Part shown: positions 1-10,768 of the stretch, one piece after another
Numbering within the stretch: position 1 is the first letter of the stretch
How the letters are laid out: each line of letters begins with the position of its first letter
Assembly: GCF_000003605.2 (NCBI RefSeq)
Contig: NW_003113970.1
Location: 97,886-118,395, forward strand
Direction: 5' to 3'
Origin: Saccoglossus kowalevskii
Lineage: Eukaryota > Hemichordata > Enteropneusta > Harrimaniidae
Length of the DNA: 20,510 bases
The notes under the pieces: generated by a model
Seen by the model: only the letters and a program-made list of their open reading frames with translations
What the model was told of the DNA's origin: nothing
The model's database searches: none
Made by a program: the position numbers and the translations under genes

Positions 1-870
1 GTCCAGTCTCCCGGTTTAACGTGTAAAGGAGGAAGAAAATGTGTTTTAGGGCTTTCATCGGTTACTCTTATTGTATTCAAATGTCCAGTTTGATAATTTG
101 TCTTCAGCAGAACGAATGACAAATTTCTGAGCAAACCATATGTGTTGAGTATCGACGACAATGTTGTACTACCCGTCTTTCTCGTCTTTATAAAACATAC
201 GTTGTCTTGACGTTGACATGCATTGCGTTGAAGCTTGTTGTCTCGTGACAAATAAGAATATATACTGTTCAACCCAGTAATGTAATGGTTCATGGTCCTC
301 GCTGAACCATTGGAGTTGACGTTTCTGCATTAAAAACAAAAATATTTAGAAGAATACTATTGTTGCTGACGTCGTTTGACATAATGTGGCGATTCCTTTA
401 GAAAAAAAATAATAATTAAAATTCATTATAGCAAATGATATGTCTCATTGAAACTCTATAACTGGTATACAAACCACGATAAAGTAGTTGAGCTCACCTC
501 ACTGAGAGTGTCTCGGTAAAGAATAAAAACGACACAATTGTAGCGATAGTGCATAAACCAAAAAGCAACTTGATCTGTAATTATAAAATTGTAAGTCATT
601 GTTACTATTAGCAAGATCATTGGTGTTGTTGTTTGTGTGTGTGCGTATTTCGTTTTCCATAAGGTCATGTTGGTCTCAAGCACAGACAAAATAATATAAT
701 CACGGGTTCGAATTGCAGCAGATTGCACAGACATGTAGTTCATGCATATATGTATCAGGTGTAATATCTACTGGGTATGTGCCTATCGTTTTTTTATACA
801 AAAATAATGTACACATGTACACTATGAAATTGTGTAACATACAACTGGAGATTATTTGTCTTGGGTCACT
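1..870. other. AT-rich intergenic DNA, no gene seen
   Basis: AT-rich sequence with stop codons in all frames. The longest open stretch (95 codons on the minus strand, 456-743) has no recognisable domain and unremarkable composition. A string GGGTTCGAATTGC near 703 resembles a tRNA B box, but I see no convincing A box or cloverleaf around it. No promoter, RNA gene or mobile element can be supported here. Confidence 0.6.
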
Positions 871-945
871 TATGGCTTATCTCAATCAGTAGAGGGTAGT
901 CATTACCAATAATATTGATAATTGATTGGGGTAGGGATGGGTGTG

Positions 946-1437
946 TCATGTGACCTCATTATTATGCATAACTGACATATCTCAAGCACTTTTGCAGATA
1001 GGGACATGCAACTAGTGTTATAGTAAAGGGAAGGAATAGGTGATATATGTCTGAAACATCAGATTAACATATAAGGTCATGTGACCTCAACAATATGCAT
1101 AACTGTCATATCTCAAGCACTATTGCATTTACGTACTTCCAACCAGTGTTATAGTAAAGGGAAGGGACAAGTTATAGGACTGAAATACCAGACGATCATA
1201 TATGGTCATATGACCTCATTAATATTCATAAATTCTCAAGCACTATTACAGATAGGGACATGCAACCAGTGTTTTAGTAAAGGGAAAAGCAAATATATGT
1301 CTGAAATATCAGATGACCATATATGGTCATGTCACTGCATTAATATGCATTACTGTAATATCTCATGCACTGTTGAAGATATGGACATGCACACAGTGCT
1401 ATCAGTGTATACATGTGCCAAGTGTCATTGGTCATGA
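946..1437. repeat. Tandem array, four units of about 121-131 bp
   Basis: Four head-to-tail units begin at about 946, 1077, 1206 and 1327. Each opens with a version of TCATGTGACCTCA, continues with ATGCATAACTG..ATCTCAAGCAC, then GATAGGGACATGCAACCAGTGTTATAGTAAAGGG, here split as GATAGGGACATGC and AACCAGTGTTATAGTAAAGGG-like blocks, and closes with TGAAATATCAGATGACCATATATGG-like sequence. Spacing is 131, 129 and 121 bp. Unit 4 is the most diverged and loses the AGTAAAGGG block. The 118- and 68-codon plus-strand ORFs here are artefacts of the repeat. It could be an ordinary satellite fragment or the internal repeats of a non-autonomous transposon such as the tandem-bearing Helitron derivatives described in bivalves; the latter is inference. 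Confidence 0.85.
1074..1087. promoter_or_regulatory. Inverted AGGTCA half-sites (IR2) in tandem unit 2
   Basis: AGGTCA-TG-TGACCT is a perfect inverted repeat of the nuclear-receptor half-site with a 2-base spacer. The other three units carry weaker versions at 943-956 (GTGTCA-TG-TGACCT), 1203-1216 (TGGTCA-TA-TGACCT, inside a 12-base palindrome) and 1324-1337 (TGGTCA-TG-TCACTG). The match to the half-site is direct; any binding or regulatory role is inference, since short sites arise by chance and are carried along by the repeat. Confidence 0.3.
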
Positions 1438-1751
1438 GAGCTCGAAACCCGGTCATTGCTGCTATACAGCTAAATATATTTATAGTTTTGTATTTGTTAC
1501 ACTATATCACTTGAAATAATATCAAGATAACTCTTATTACAAATATAATAATTGAGTTTCATTTCAAATGTGCTTCAATCGTCTCTAGCGGCCATTTGAA
1601 TTACAATTCAAAATTAGCAATATTCAGTGCATCCACCAAAACTGTAAATGAATGGCCTAATATATTTGAAATTGAACACGTCACGGAGCAGGATGTACGT
1701 TAAATAACAGTGATAATTCATGCAATTAATTATGATTATGATTAACTATAT
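1438..1751. other. Intergenic, no gene seen
   Basis: AT-rich single-copy sequence. A B-box-like GAGCTCGAAACCC lies right after the tandem array (1438-1450). Nothing else is supported. Confidence 0.5.
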
Positions 1752-1772
1752 TGTGACGGATTTGGTCTCGTT

Positions 1773-1800
1773 AACCCACGATCGAAACAGATCGAGGGTT
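1773..1800. other. Hairpin, 11-bp stem with one mismatch
   Basis: AACCCACGATC and GATCGAGGGTT pair over 11 positions with one A:A mismatch, around a 6-base loop (GAAACA). It is GC-richer than its surroundings and lies 20 bases after a TGTGACGGA string that could begin an LTR. Function unknown. Confidence 0.5.
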
Positions 1801-2068
1801 CTTTCAAATAACAATATACTATCTGTTCGACAGAAAGTAATTTTTTATTAAAACAATCCTGCTATAAGCAATATGTAGCAATGGTTTTCGAAATCATAAC
1901 AAAGTTTACATGCCAGTATATCATCATAGCCGAATTATTGATCCTCTCTCCAATAAAAAGAAAATTATCTTACGTATGTTCACAGGAATGGGTCAAACAA
2001 AAGCCGAGTGCATTTCTGTTCGTTCAGAGCGAAAAAAACACTCTTACACTTGTGAATCATTATATTCT

Positions 2069-2080
2069 CTATATATAAGG
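2069..2080 (+). promoter_or_regulatory. TATA-box-like element CTATATATAAGG
   Basis: A strong match to the metazoan TATA box (TATATAAG) followed about 75 bases later by AATAAA (near 2155). No gene starts downstream. The pair would fit the U3/R part of an LTR, but AT-rich DNA yields such strings by chance. Confidence 0.25.
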
Positions 2081-2159
2081 ATGTGTTTTGACTCATGACG
2101 GCAACACATCTTAGATGTTGATGTTGTAACACTCCAATTCTTTTACCAGCTAGCAATAA

Positions 2160-3929
2160 AATAACACGCTAAACGCAAATCAGCCTAGAGAGGGTGTCAT
2201 CCGTGTGACTCGCTTGTCCGAAACTCGCTGTCATTTTTATAGCACAATCCACAAACTGTCAGTGTACAATAACCTAAAACATAGCTGTTGAGAACGCAAT
2301 TGTTCTCAAATAGAGGAGGGTACACTTCACACAAACAAACCTGTACACTGTCGCCGACACACAATAATACCATAAAGAATGTACTCAAAGTACAATAGAC
2401 CAGACACAAGCCAACAAAGTTGTTATAGGCAAAATATTAAACAAAGTTGCCAGACTTCAAAATGTCAAGGTGGCTATCTAGAACTGCTTAACTTTCTGAG
2501 ATTAACATCACCGACTATAGGGGTGCACTTCCTATCATGTACAATAATCAATGCCCATGCAGCTGTACATAATAATCGTCGTTATGACAACCAAAAAAGT
2601 ATCAACGTGTGTGCATCACCATGCACACAATTTCGCTTAATAAAGATTACATTTAACAAAACTATTACTTAATAACTACGTGAAATATTCATGATCGATA
2701 TATGACTAGATACTCTGTGGTCTTTTTCTGTGTTATCATTGAGACAACTTAGAAATCACATTCGAATCACTCAACAGTTGTTGTTAATAATCGGACTGAT
2801 TTAACACTGCGCGCTATTTCATTACACAACACTAACACTAACTACAGAAACATACAGTTTAATATGCTAATACCCAAACTACTTATGTAACTATCATGAA
2901 TATACTAGTAATAAAAAGTACAGAGCTGAAATTCAGAACAAGCAAAAGGGTCAAAAGAGTTCTGTATATCGAAAAAATATACAAAATTAGCTTCTTTTAT
3001 TACAACTAGATGGCGCTTTACGGAAACACCCATTCATCCGATAACTTTCTAAAATCTTTGATTTTCTTTCATGACTATTTTTTAGCTTAGAGATGTCACT
3101 TTTTTGTGCATTGTATTTATTATCACCCTTTGAAATGAAAGTTAGATGATTAAATAAATTCAATGTGTAAGCCATGCGGGAAAAAGGTGGATGGGGACGA
3201 TTTTGCTGTTCTGCATGTTACCAGTTACAGAGAGGTCAAAATGAAACGACATTATAAGTCCCTCTCGAAATAGACTAGCACGGGTACAATTTAGCAGGGT
3301 CAGTATCACCCACATACAAGCACAACAGCATGCAACAAACTAAGACACAGAGTGATATCTATCGCTTCAACAAATGTAAATATCTTTTACACAATAACGA
3401 ATGCACTGCTCTAGTATACGCTGGCAGAGAATAAAAATAACTCCTGAATTACAATAGAGGGTAAGGAATAGCAATGTTGGACTATGCGAGATGTCAAACT
3501 ACATAGGGGTTGCTCACACACTCCACAAATAGAGCATGAATAAAATCAATACAAATCGTGCTGACCCGTACTTTGCGAGTAACAACAAATGACAATGCGT
3601 CAAAATATGAGAAGGAACAAAACCCTATGTAATTTATACAAACCGGTTCAAATGGTCAGCACTTAGTGTGAATTATTACAATAAATGTTAAACCTTATTA
3701 ATCGCCCAGGCCTACAGCCATGGTAACACACTACAACAATATTAGCTCAGGTATAAAGTAATAACAGTACAATAATCGCTCAATTACTAGGGTCACAGTA
3801 TTGATCAACTTGAATATTATACAAGAGATCCAAAACAAAAATCATACAAATAAATGTAATAGCTCACTACAATAGCCTGGGATTTTACAGAGAGAGTTCA
3901 GTCAGTGTTCTTGTTATAGGAGGTTCGCC
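2160..3929. other. AT-rich intergenic DNA, no gene seen
   Basis: No ORF here exceeds about 97 codons and none shows a recognisable domain. The 70-codon minus-strand ORF at 2197-2409 and the 62-codon one at 2987-3175 look like chance frames. No repeats stood out on reading. Confidence 0.55.
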
Positions 3930-4560
3930 GACGCTTCACTTTGGTGTTCTAAACGACGTAGTAGTAGTACGAAAGAAACACACGCGTCATAGATCAGTTA
4001 CGACACACGACTGGATATTGTTGTTCACAGCGGAGACTAACAGTGTTCACGACTCTTCTGAATTCAAAGTTGACAGGCCAATATTACGACTTGATTCGGT
4101 TGCTATGAATTAGCGTAGCTTCACGTTCATGGATATTCGCGAAGGCTTTTATTAATTATACTCACTGACAGACATCGGAAACGGCAATCAGTTGTTAGGC
4201 GAAGAACAGGACGTCAGTTCAATGATTTACGAGACAAGTTCAATCAATCGCACAACACGTTAGCGTAGCATGGAGGCGGCCATGTTTACCTCTCCTCGAA
4301 ATGCATCATGGGGCGTTCACCCACGGAGAGTTGTACTCACAGTTACCGACTTCAGGATGTATGACGATTCCTTTTAGTCATCTCTTAAACAGGATGAAAC
4401 TTCTTCCAAGTGAGCTTGACAACGCTATTACTTCAGGTGTACTGCGTATGTTGACTCCCGGACTTGATTTGTCACAGTATTTAATCTAGTTTTCGGCTAT
4501 GACTCTCCCGCATGGCGTCGCCAATCTTGCCTCCTTGTCTTCTCCGCGGTGTGCTCTTGG
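3930..4560. other. Locally CpG-enriched stretch, possible old promoter or exon
   Basis: This stretch has visibly more CpG dinucleotides and GC than its neighbours (for example around 3930-3990, 4255-4320 and 4500-4550). It contains GGCGGCCATGTTTACC (4274-4289), which resembles a YY1-type motif overlapping a forkhead-type TGTTTAC. A 62-codon plus-strand ORF (4301-4489) falls inside it but has no recognisable domain and no clear splice donor. It may be a distal regulatory region or an untranslated first exon; I cannot show either. Confidence 0.25.
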
Positions 4561-5602
4561 CACAAGTAAATAGTTCCCAAATAAAAATAATGAATAATGA
4601 TCTCAAATCCCATCCACACAGCTAATATAATAAAATACTATTTCGTTTTAATTAATAGAACAATAGTCGGCTTATGATTTATAACCTACAATAAGTAATC
4701 ACTATTTAAACTGATTGTCACGCAAAACACTGCGGATTATCACAACTATTATTTGCGTACAATGCGCCGGCAACCACTTTCAGCCAATCACCAACGGCAA
4801 TACATTGTACTAAGGAATAAACTTTACCGTCAGCCGTAAACTCATCAAAACAACTATGGTATCTTGCACATGTTCATGTTACTGTATATGACACAACGCA
4901 CATGTTAGAGGGACAGGTAAGCTCGGGAGGGGTTGAGACACCACTATGTTCTTTAGGAAACATATTTTTGCCAATAACCGCCGACGAACTGCTTTTTTGA
5001 TGTACTTTACATTCTGTGTCACAAAAGTCACAGGTTTTCACAATGATTGGTATGCTTATAAAATAAGTCTTGCTGTATCAACCTTCCCATGCTCATATTA
5101 GTTTTGGTGCTGAGACAGAAATTACTATTTTCTTTTCAACGGTCAAACCAGACTGTCGTTCTATCAATGTCTTGTATTGTTTCAGCTTATTGGATAATCG
5201 TTAACTTTGCCGGTAATTTCCAATATAGCACGTCAGTTTTATCAATAATTATATATGAATATATAATAAAATAATATACAATATACTGTCTAGATTATTA
5301 ATATAATATTGCAGCACATAAACTATCTGTCATACCATTCACAAACAATCATAAGTCCAAAAGTCTTCAGCCCAATATGGTATGTTCGTGGTTTCTAAAA
5401 AATCCGCTTTATTATAACAATTTACAAGACCAAATTTCTCCGATGAATTAACGGGGTTTGTCATCTCACGTTGGATACCATGCCCCGTGCTGTGATATGA
5501 CAATAACCTTGTTATATTACTATACACATGTTCCTGCATGTAGACATAGGACTGCCAAAAAATAATGTCCACCATCGTTTGCATCCAGTGACGAAATTCT
5601 AA
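4561..5602. other. AT-rich intergenic DNA, no gene seen
   Basis: No supported gene. The 88-codon minus-strand ORF at 5339-5605 starts inside the left terminal repeat of the neighbouring MITE and has no recognisable domain, so I treat it as chance. AATATAATATAC-type AT runs occur near 5260-5310. Confidence 0.5.
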
Positions 5603-5652
5603 CATTGCGGAATTTGAAAAGATGTATATTTTTTGTTAAAACGGTGATCACT
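5603..5652 (+). repeat. Left terminal inverted repeat of the MITE
   Basis: Begins CATTGCGGAATTTGAAAA and ends TGATCACT. Paired with 5926-5974. Confidence 0.75.
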
Positions 5653-5925
5653 AAAGCTAAAATTACAGCCGAAGTATATTATTGTGCATACTGGTGTAAA
5701 CAAACATTACGATGAATGGGTGTTTCTATGATGAATTTATAAAAATTAATAGAAAATTGGACTAAAATAACGGTATCGATAAAAAATATTGATTTTATTT
5801 TAGATTTAGATTCTACGTTGACAATAACTTGCAATTTGTCTAACATCTTTTTGAACGGGTTAAATAATTTATACATAGCTATCAACAATTGTTGAAATTT
5901 GTCTATTATATTTTCAAACACGTTC

Positions 5926-5974
5926 AGTGATCAATAATATAACACAAAATATGAGTTTTGCAAATTCCGCGATG
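5926..5974 (-). repeat. Right terminal inverted repeat of the MITE
   Basis: Begins AGTGATCAATAATATAAC and ends CAAATTCCGCGATG, the inverse of the left end with a few substitutions. Confidence 0.75.
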
Positions 5975-6822
5975 TGTGGTTTTGATCTACTTTTCCTGAT
6001 TAATGTTCTAAGCGTCCATGAGAGATTTCTCGGACGGGTAACCTCTATTGTTTAGCATGTGTGTTTAATAATGTTTTATTTTGTTAAATGAAGTGATCGA
6101 GGTAATTACCTTTTTCGTCGACATTTCCAATACAACTTCAATACAAAATGTATATTCTGTGAATACATACAATAATAAACATATTACATATACGAAATAA
6201 TACAATATCAAATATAATATGCTAGCACTTTTAACGTAGAGCCTGGCTAACGCTATTGTTCTATTTCATCGTTCTTGCTGTAGATTCCGCAGTATGGTAA
6301 GTTTACTGGACTTGCAATATCTAATTCGATTTACAGCGATTTTATTGTCAATGTTAATCGATTTTTCTATTTATTTACATAGGATTTGTTTATTGTTTAC
6401 TTTGCATTTGAATTACATGTGTTTATAGGCTTCATGTTGTGACTGCGGATCATCATGGTTTTGATAACGTTTATTACCCAACGTGTGTTAGTAAAGTTGA
6501 ATATTTTACACAAGGCTTGCGTCAATTCACTGTAATTGCTTATGCAATTTGTGTTGATTGAGAAATTTATAATTATGTTGGGCAACCAGTTTTGACTGGA
6601 AAGTATTAAGTTATACGACACACAATAGCTACGAATATTAAATAATCAGTGTTTACTCAGTGTTATTGAATATTATATCATGATTTGAACTTATTTACAC
6701 TTATTTATACACATTTATTATATAAATAATTTTACTGTTGTAAGACTAGAACATGTTACACAACAACAACAAATACGTTAACGTTGTTGGCTACGAGCAC
6801 CATAGTGACGAAGAAACATTTT
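5975..6822. other. AT-rich intergenic DNA, no gene seen
   Basis: Very AT-rich, with no ORF above 74 codons and none recognisable. No repeat or RNA gene stands out. Confidence 0.55.
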
Positions 6823-6896
6823 CAATGTATTCACCACCCTATGTACTAGAATGTGTTGATCAAACTATTTCTTTCTTTCTTTTCTTCACTTTGCAG
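6823..6896 (+). repeat. Dispersed repeat, copy 1 (left of the ATTT array)
   Basis: CAATGTATTCACCACCCTAT..GTACTAGAATGTGTTGA..CATTTCTT-like sequence recurs in direct orientation at 7219-7286 with substitutions. The two copies flank the (ATTT)n array. Confidence 0.65.
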
Positions 6897-6933
6897 TTCC
6901 AAAAATGATTGATTGATTTTTTTTGATTTTTTG

Positions 6934-7042
<109 letters not shown>

Positions 7043-7218
7043 GGGGCAGTGATTCCCTTCCGACTTAGCGAGGGGTCAGTAAATATTATTGAGATCATGT
7101 TACAACCCCCTGGACGAAGTAATACTATAATTTAAAATTAATCCGCATTAGTGATCGAGTGATCATGAGTGCCCCTAAGATGGTCAACTCAAGGTGTCAC
7201 AATTTAAATGTATCAATA

Positions 7219-7286
7219 CAATGTATCAAAATGCACCACCTTGTGTACTAAAATGTGTTGACAAAACCATTTCTTTACTTTACAAT
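7219..7286 (+). repeat. Dispersed repeat, copy 2 (right of the ATTT array)
   Basis: CAATGTATCAAAATGCACCACC..TGTACTAAAATGTGTTGA..CATTTCTTTACTTTACAATG, here given in pieces, mirrors 6823-6896. A second local duplication links 7167-7213 (GTGCCCCTAAGATGGTCAAC..CACAATTTAAATG) with 7494-7541 (GTGCATCTATGTTGGCCATTC..CACAATTTAAATATG). Together these suggest one repeated module present several times between 6.8 and 7.55 kb. Confidence 0.6.
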
Positions 7287-8499
7287 GGGGAAAAATAGAA
7301 CAACAATATAGTTTAACATAGGTAAGTAGTCTAGACTAGTGTTCTCGCTCGATCAAGCATACTCGCATCCTTGTCACAATAAAGGGATCTCAAATAAGCT
7401 ATCAACACGCAATATTTTGCTTTCGCATTTCTCGGCCAGTACTGCTTCGATAAAATTCTTAAAATGCACTATAATGTATACTACCTACCTTCTAGTGCAT
7501 CTATGTTGGCCATTCAACTCTAAGTGCCACAATTTAAATATGAAAATGCTCTTAAGGTAGTGAGAAGGGTTTTATGACGTTTTTGAAAAAACATTCTCTG
7601 TCTGTTGTCTCGTTCAGAACAGTAATTTATCTTATATATTTCAAAAGACTAAGTACTGAGGTACAAGTTCGCACAAACTGGACAGTCACTGTTTACATAA
7701 TTATCACGTGACATCAAAAATGGCAAACCATGTAAAAATGACCAAGTCCGCGATTGCGAGAGCACACTGCGGAACTTCCTGGTGAAATTTACGTCATGCA
7801 TTGTCCGTAATAAAGTCCAGCACCTTTAACAGACTATTATTCTGTGACAAAGCATTTTCTTAAAAAAAAACAGACATATTTCGCACCATCATTATAACTG
7901 CGAGTTTGAATGTCCTAGTCCGAACGCACTTGATTTGGCGGCGGTCCCAATGAGTCGTACTCAATCAAAACTTCAACTCGAGAAAAACGCGAAAAACTGT
8001 TTTGGTTACTAAAACACTGTAGAATTGCTGCATTATTATAAATATACACTAAAAATGGCCAAACATATTAACCACTGATATCATAGAACTCACAAAGAGT
8101 GTCAGATAATGAATAATTTCAAGCTCGAGCGTGAAAAATGAAGAAAACTGCTGGCATTTGAGTCCCTACTCCAGGAACGTTCGGGTTTCCATTGTTATGG
8201 AAACGAACAACGAGGGATAATCTTCTGACAAACATTACTGCCCCACTGTACACGCTGACAGTTTACAACTAGTTAATCCTTCAAGTGTCTCTGACAAGAG
8301 ATCTAATAAAACGGTTTTCATGGTGAAACAAAATTGCCGATGTTTAAAAAAAAATGCTGTATCTGAGTGCGACACTGAGTGACAGATTTTTCTTTGCCTT
8401 GTCTGTAAACGCTTTCTTTTCTTCGCCATCGCGTTAGAAAAATGGTATTAGTAAAATAGAATATTGACTTGGAAAATTTAGAAGAAATTAGTGCAAAGT

Positions 8500-8690
8500 T
8501 ACAGTATTCATTTCGCACAAACCCCCGCCCGCTTCCGCTTTCCAATCACCTTTTTCTCTCGCTTTTGCGACTGCTTGTTGAATTCGACCGGACAATTTCC
8601 GCTTTATTTTCGACCGCGCAAACCCCGAAATATCAACGCCCGCTCGCTCGCGCGCATTCAAAATTCGGACTAACAGAAACATTCCCGAGG
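8500..8690. other. CpG-rich patch, promoter-like
   Basis: A GC- and CpG-dense segment in otherwise AT-rich DNA, with CCCCCGCCCGC (8521-8531), a CCAAT pentamer (8541-8545), and CGCCCGCTCGCTCGCGCGC (8637-8655). Four overlapping ORFs of 60-85 codons on both strands are explained by the lack of AT-rich stop codons. It resembles an unmethylated CpG promoter, but no transcript start or coding exon can be shown beside it. Confidence 0.35.
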
Positions 8691-10300
8691 TTCACATTGT
8701 CTTTCTGTTTTTTTTATAGATGTTGAACAGCTGACAAAAGTTCAAATATTTTTTGTTTTAACTATCTATAATTATATGCACGCAATCTGACCCTTTGACC
8801 TCAATTTGGCTTGGACTGAATATTTTATTTAAAAAAATATTCTGACGTGAAATACAAAATGTATTTCAACACAAGTACGACATGGTTGTCTGGGGTTTCT
8901 TTCTTGATTGTCGAGTCTTCGCAATGTGTTTTGTATAATTATTGTTGTTTTCCCCGGAGGCGAATACAAGCTGAAGGACCATGGCAGTTCCATGCATGGA
9001 CTGAGTGAGTGAAAGTCAATATTTCTAAGCCTAAAAAAAACTAATATTACACCTCTTTGTGTATTTGTTAATTTTACATATGTTTGTCATGACAGTATGT
9101 TTGTAAATATCCAGAAAAATCTCGTCTTTCGTTGATAATTTCGATTGTTTAGAATGTCCGTGTTCGTCGGACCGTGTTCCAATAATTTGTTTGGAATGTC
9201 GATCACCGTTGGTGAAACAGCCGCCTAGAAGACGATGTAACTTCAACTAGCCATTTTTTACCTTGAAATAAAAAAAAAATAAAAATTCGAAGAGCATCGG
9301 GGAAAATATTAATAACCATTCTTATCAATCTCTTGCTTTATTTTATTCGAATCGAGTTTTTTTACATTTGTTGACAACTTTCGCGCTGAACAAGATTGAA
9401 AATGTGGGTGTGGTTCTTTTGCGAGGTCCTGTTGATAATACGGTCAAATATGGTTCTGTCACCCAGGTCGTGCTCCGGTCATGTGGCTTTCAGCCAATCA
9501 ATGATGTTGTAACAAAGCATATTTGACGCTAATTGAAGGGTTGTCGCGCCGTCCAATCTCCGGCGTCGATTCACATAGTTTTTTTTTGTGCTGTGACGGG
9601 CTTCAAAATTATTTGCTGAAAAACATTGGTACATTTTGACAAAATGGTGGAATTTGACCTCAGTTCAAAAAGAAAATACTAGGCTGAGATAACTTAGAGT
9701 CCACGGCGAATCAGTTTTTTTCTGCAAGTTGTGAAGTAAAGTAAACCAGAGTAGAGTCGATGATTTTCAGCCCTGAAGGACTTCCGTGTGAATCCTGAGT
9801 TTCGAAATAGTCATCGACTGGCCACCAAATATGTATGGCTATAACTAAATTTGACACGTTTTTTTAAGCCCAATAAATTATTCACACATGTCAAGCTCTG
9901 TTCGATTTTTTCAGGGCATGTGGCCGTTTTTAGTCGAAAATATTGTTTGTGGGAATACTTTTACTGTATGGACCGAACTCATTCAATGCTCGTAACTTAA
10001 TTTTGAAAATTGAATGTCAAATTTTACCAGTGGCCCGACGTGGATTTGGTATCGTTTTTTTAGAATTAATCAATAACATTTTCTCGTTTCTTTGCTCTGT
10101 CAAAAGGAGTTACCTATGCTTTTTTCAGGTAGCTGTCTCATTAAAATAAAATAAAATATTACATCCAGAACAAGCACCCAAAACACGTAACAAGAGGTCC
10201 AAGTTCAGTTGTTTTCACGATACAAGTGTCATACAACTATTAGATTTTGAGTGTTGTTCAGAATTTAATAATAGTTAATACTAGTTGTATGTTCTCACTT
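8691..10300. other. AT-rich DNA, no gene seen
   Basis: No ORF above 71 codons and none recognisable. T-rich and A-rich runs are frequent. This lies inside the possible TTAA element. Confidence 0.5.
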
Positions 10301-10321
10301 TACTATCAAAATCACCATTTC

Positions 10322-10343
10322 GACCACTTATGTGAAAGTGGTC
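10322..10343. other. Perfect 8-bp hairpin
   Basis: GACCACTT and AAGTGGTC pair perfectly around a 6-base loop. GGTC recurs several times through about 10443, and a second hairpin lies at 10421-10436 (CGGTC-GGACAA-GACCG) nested between ATTTCC (10416) and GGAAAT (10444). A run of A (about 10) separates the two. Function unknown. Confidence 0.5.
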
Positions 10344-10768
10344 AGTGTTTGGGTGAGCGGTCTGTGTTTTCAAAGAGTGAGCGAGCAAAAAAAAAACTCG
10401 ATTAAAATGTGGTCGATTTCCGGTCGGACAAGACCGCGTGGTCGGAAATTAAGCGAAATGAGTACTGTGTGATCATGTTTCTCCGACGAAGTCTCGACTG
10501 ACAATAATTCTGACAATGGACGTTAGATAAACACGCATTGTTTGCGATAGAGGCTTATCACCCGTTATATCAGAAAAATCAAGAAAATTTCCCTTCGCGC
10601 TACCTTAACTATCACATTCCGTAAAATCAGTGGCAATGAATAGGCTAGGTCGATGCCCTCGGTCACTATAATTCCAGGTTAGCCGCAACAATGACAGAAC
10701 AAATATTCCGAGCGCACTCACATCAATCTTATCCCTTTTATATGATCCATAGGTACCATTTATAATAT

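Larger units (their letters stand above)
5603..5974. mobile_element. MITE-like element with about 50-bp terminal inverted repeats
   Basis: The left end (5603-5652, starting CATTGCGGAATTTG and ending GTGATCACT) matches the reverse complement of the right end (5926-5974, starting AGTGATCA and ending CAAATTCCGCGATG) over about 50 bases with scattered mismatches. Conserved inverted blocks are GCGGAATTTG, ATATTTT and TGATCACT. At 372 bp, with no transposase, this is the size and form of a miniature inverted-repeat transposable element. I could not fix a target-site duplication, so the superfamily is open. The 80-codon minus-strand ORF inside (5679-5921) is AT-rich and probably not a gene. Confidence 0.75.
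7552..10608. mobile_element. Possible TTAA-flanked non-autonomous DNA transposon (about 3.06 kb)
   Basis: The left edge reads TTAAGGTAGTGAGAAGGG (7552-7569) and the right edge CCCTTCGCGCTACCTTAA (10591-10608), inverted with two mismatches over 18 bases and with TTAA outermost on both sides. TTAA target sites are typical of piggyBac and Kolobok elements. The inverted match does not extend further inward, and a match of this length can arise by chance in a 20-kb window. No transposase is present, only AT-rich DNA and a CpG patch. Treat as a hypothesis. Confidence 0.3.

Noticed and set aside
670-715. tRNA gene around GGGTTCGAATTGC
   Set aside because: No acceptor-stem pairing or proper A box; cloverleaf cannot be drawn.
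4301-4489. 62-codon plus-strand ORF in the CpG-enriched patch
   Set aside because: No domain, no donor site seen, and no downstream exon; kept only as a note on the region.
5339-5605. 88-codon minus-strand ORF
   Set aside because: Starts in the MITE end, has no known domain, and lies in AT-rich DNA where such frames occur by chance.
5679-5921. 80-codon ORF inside the MITE, as a transposase remnant
   Set aside because: Composition is AT-driven (Ile, Phe, Lys, Asn) with no transposase motif.
8488-8726. Overlapping ORFs on both strands in the CpG patch
   Set aside because: Absence of AT-rich stop codons in GC-rich DNA explains them; no splice sites or domains.
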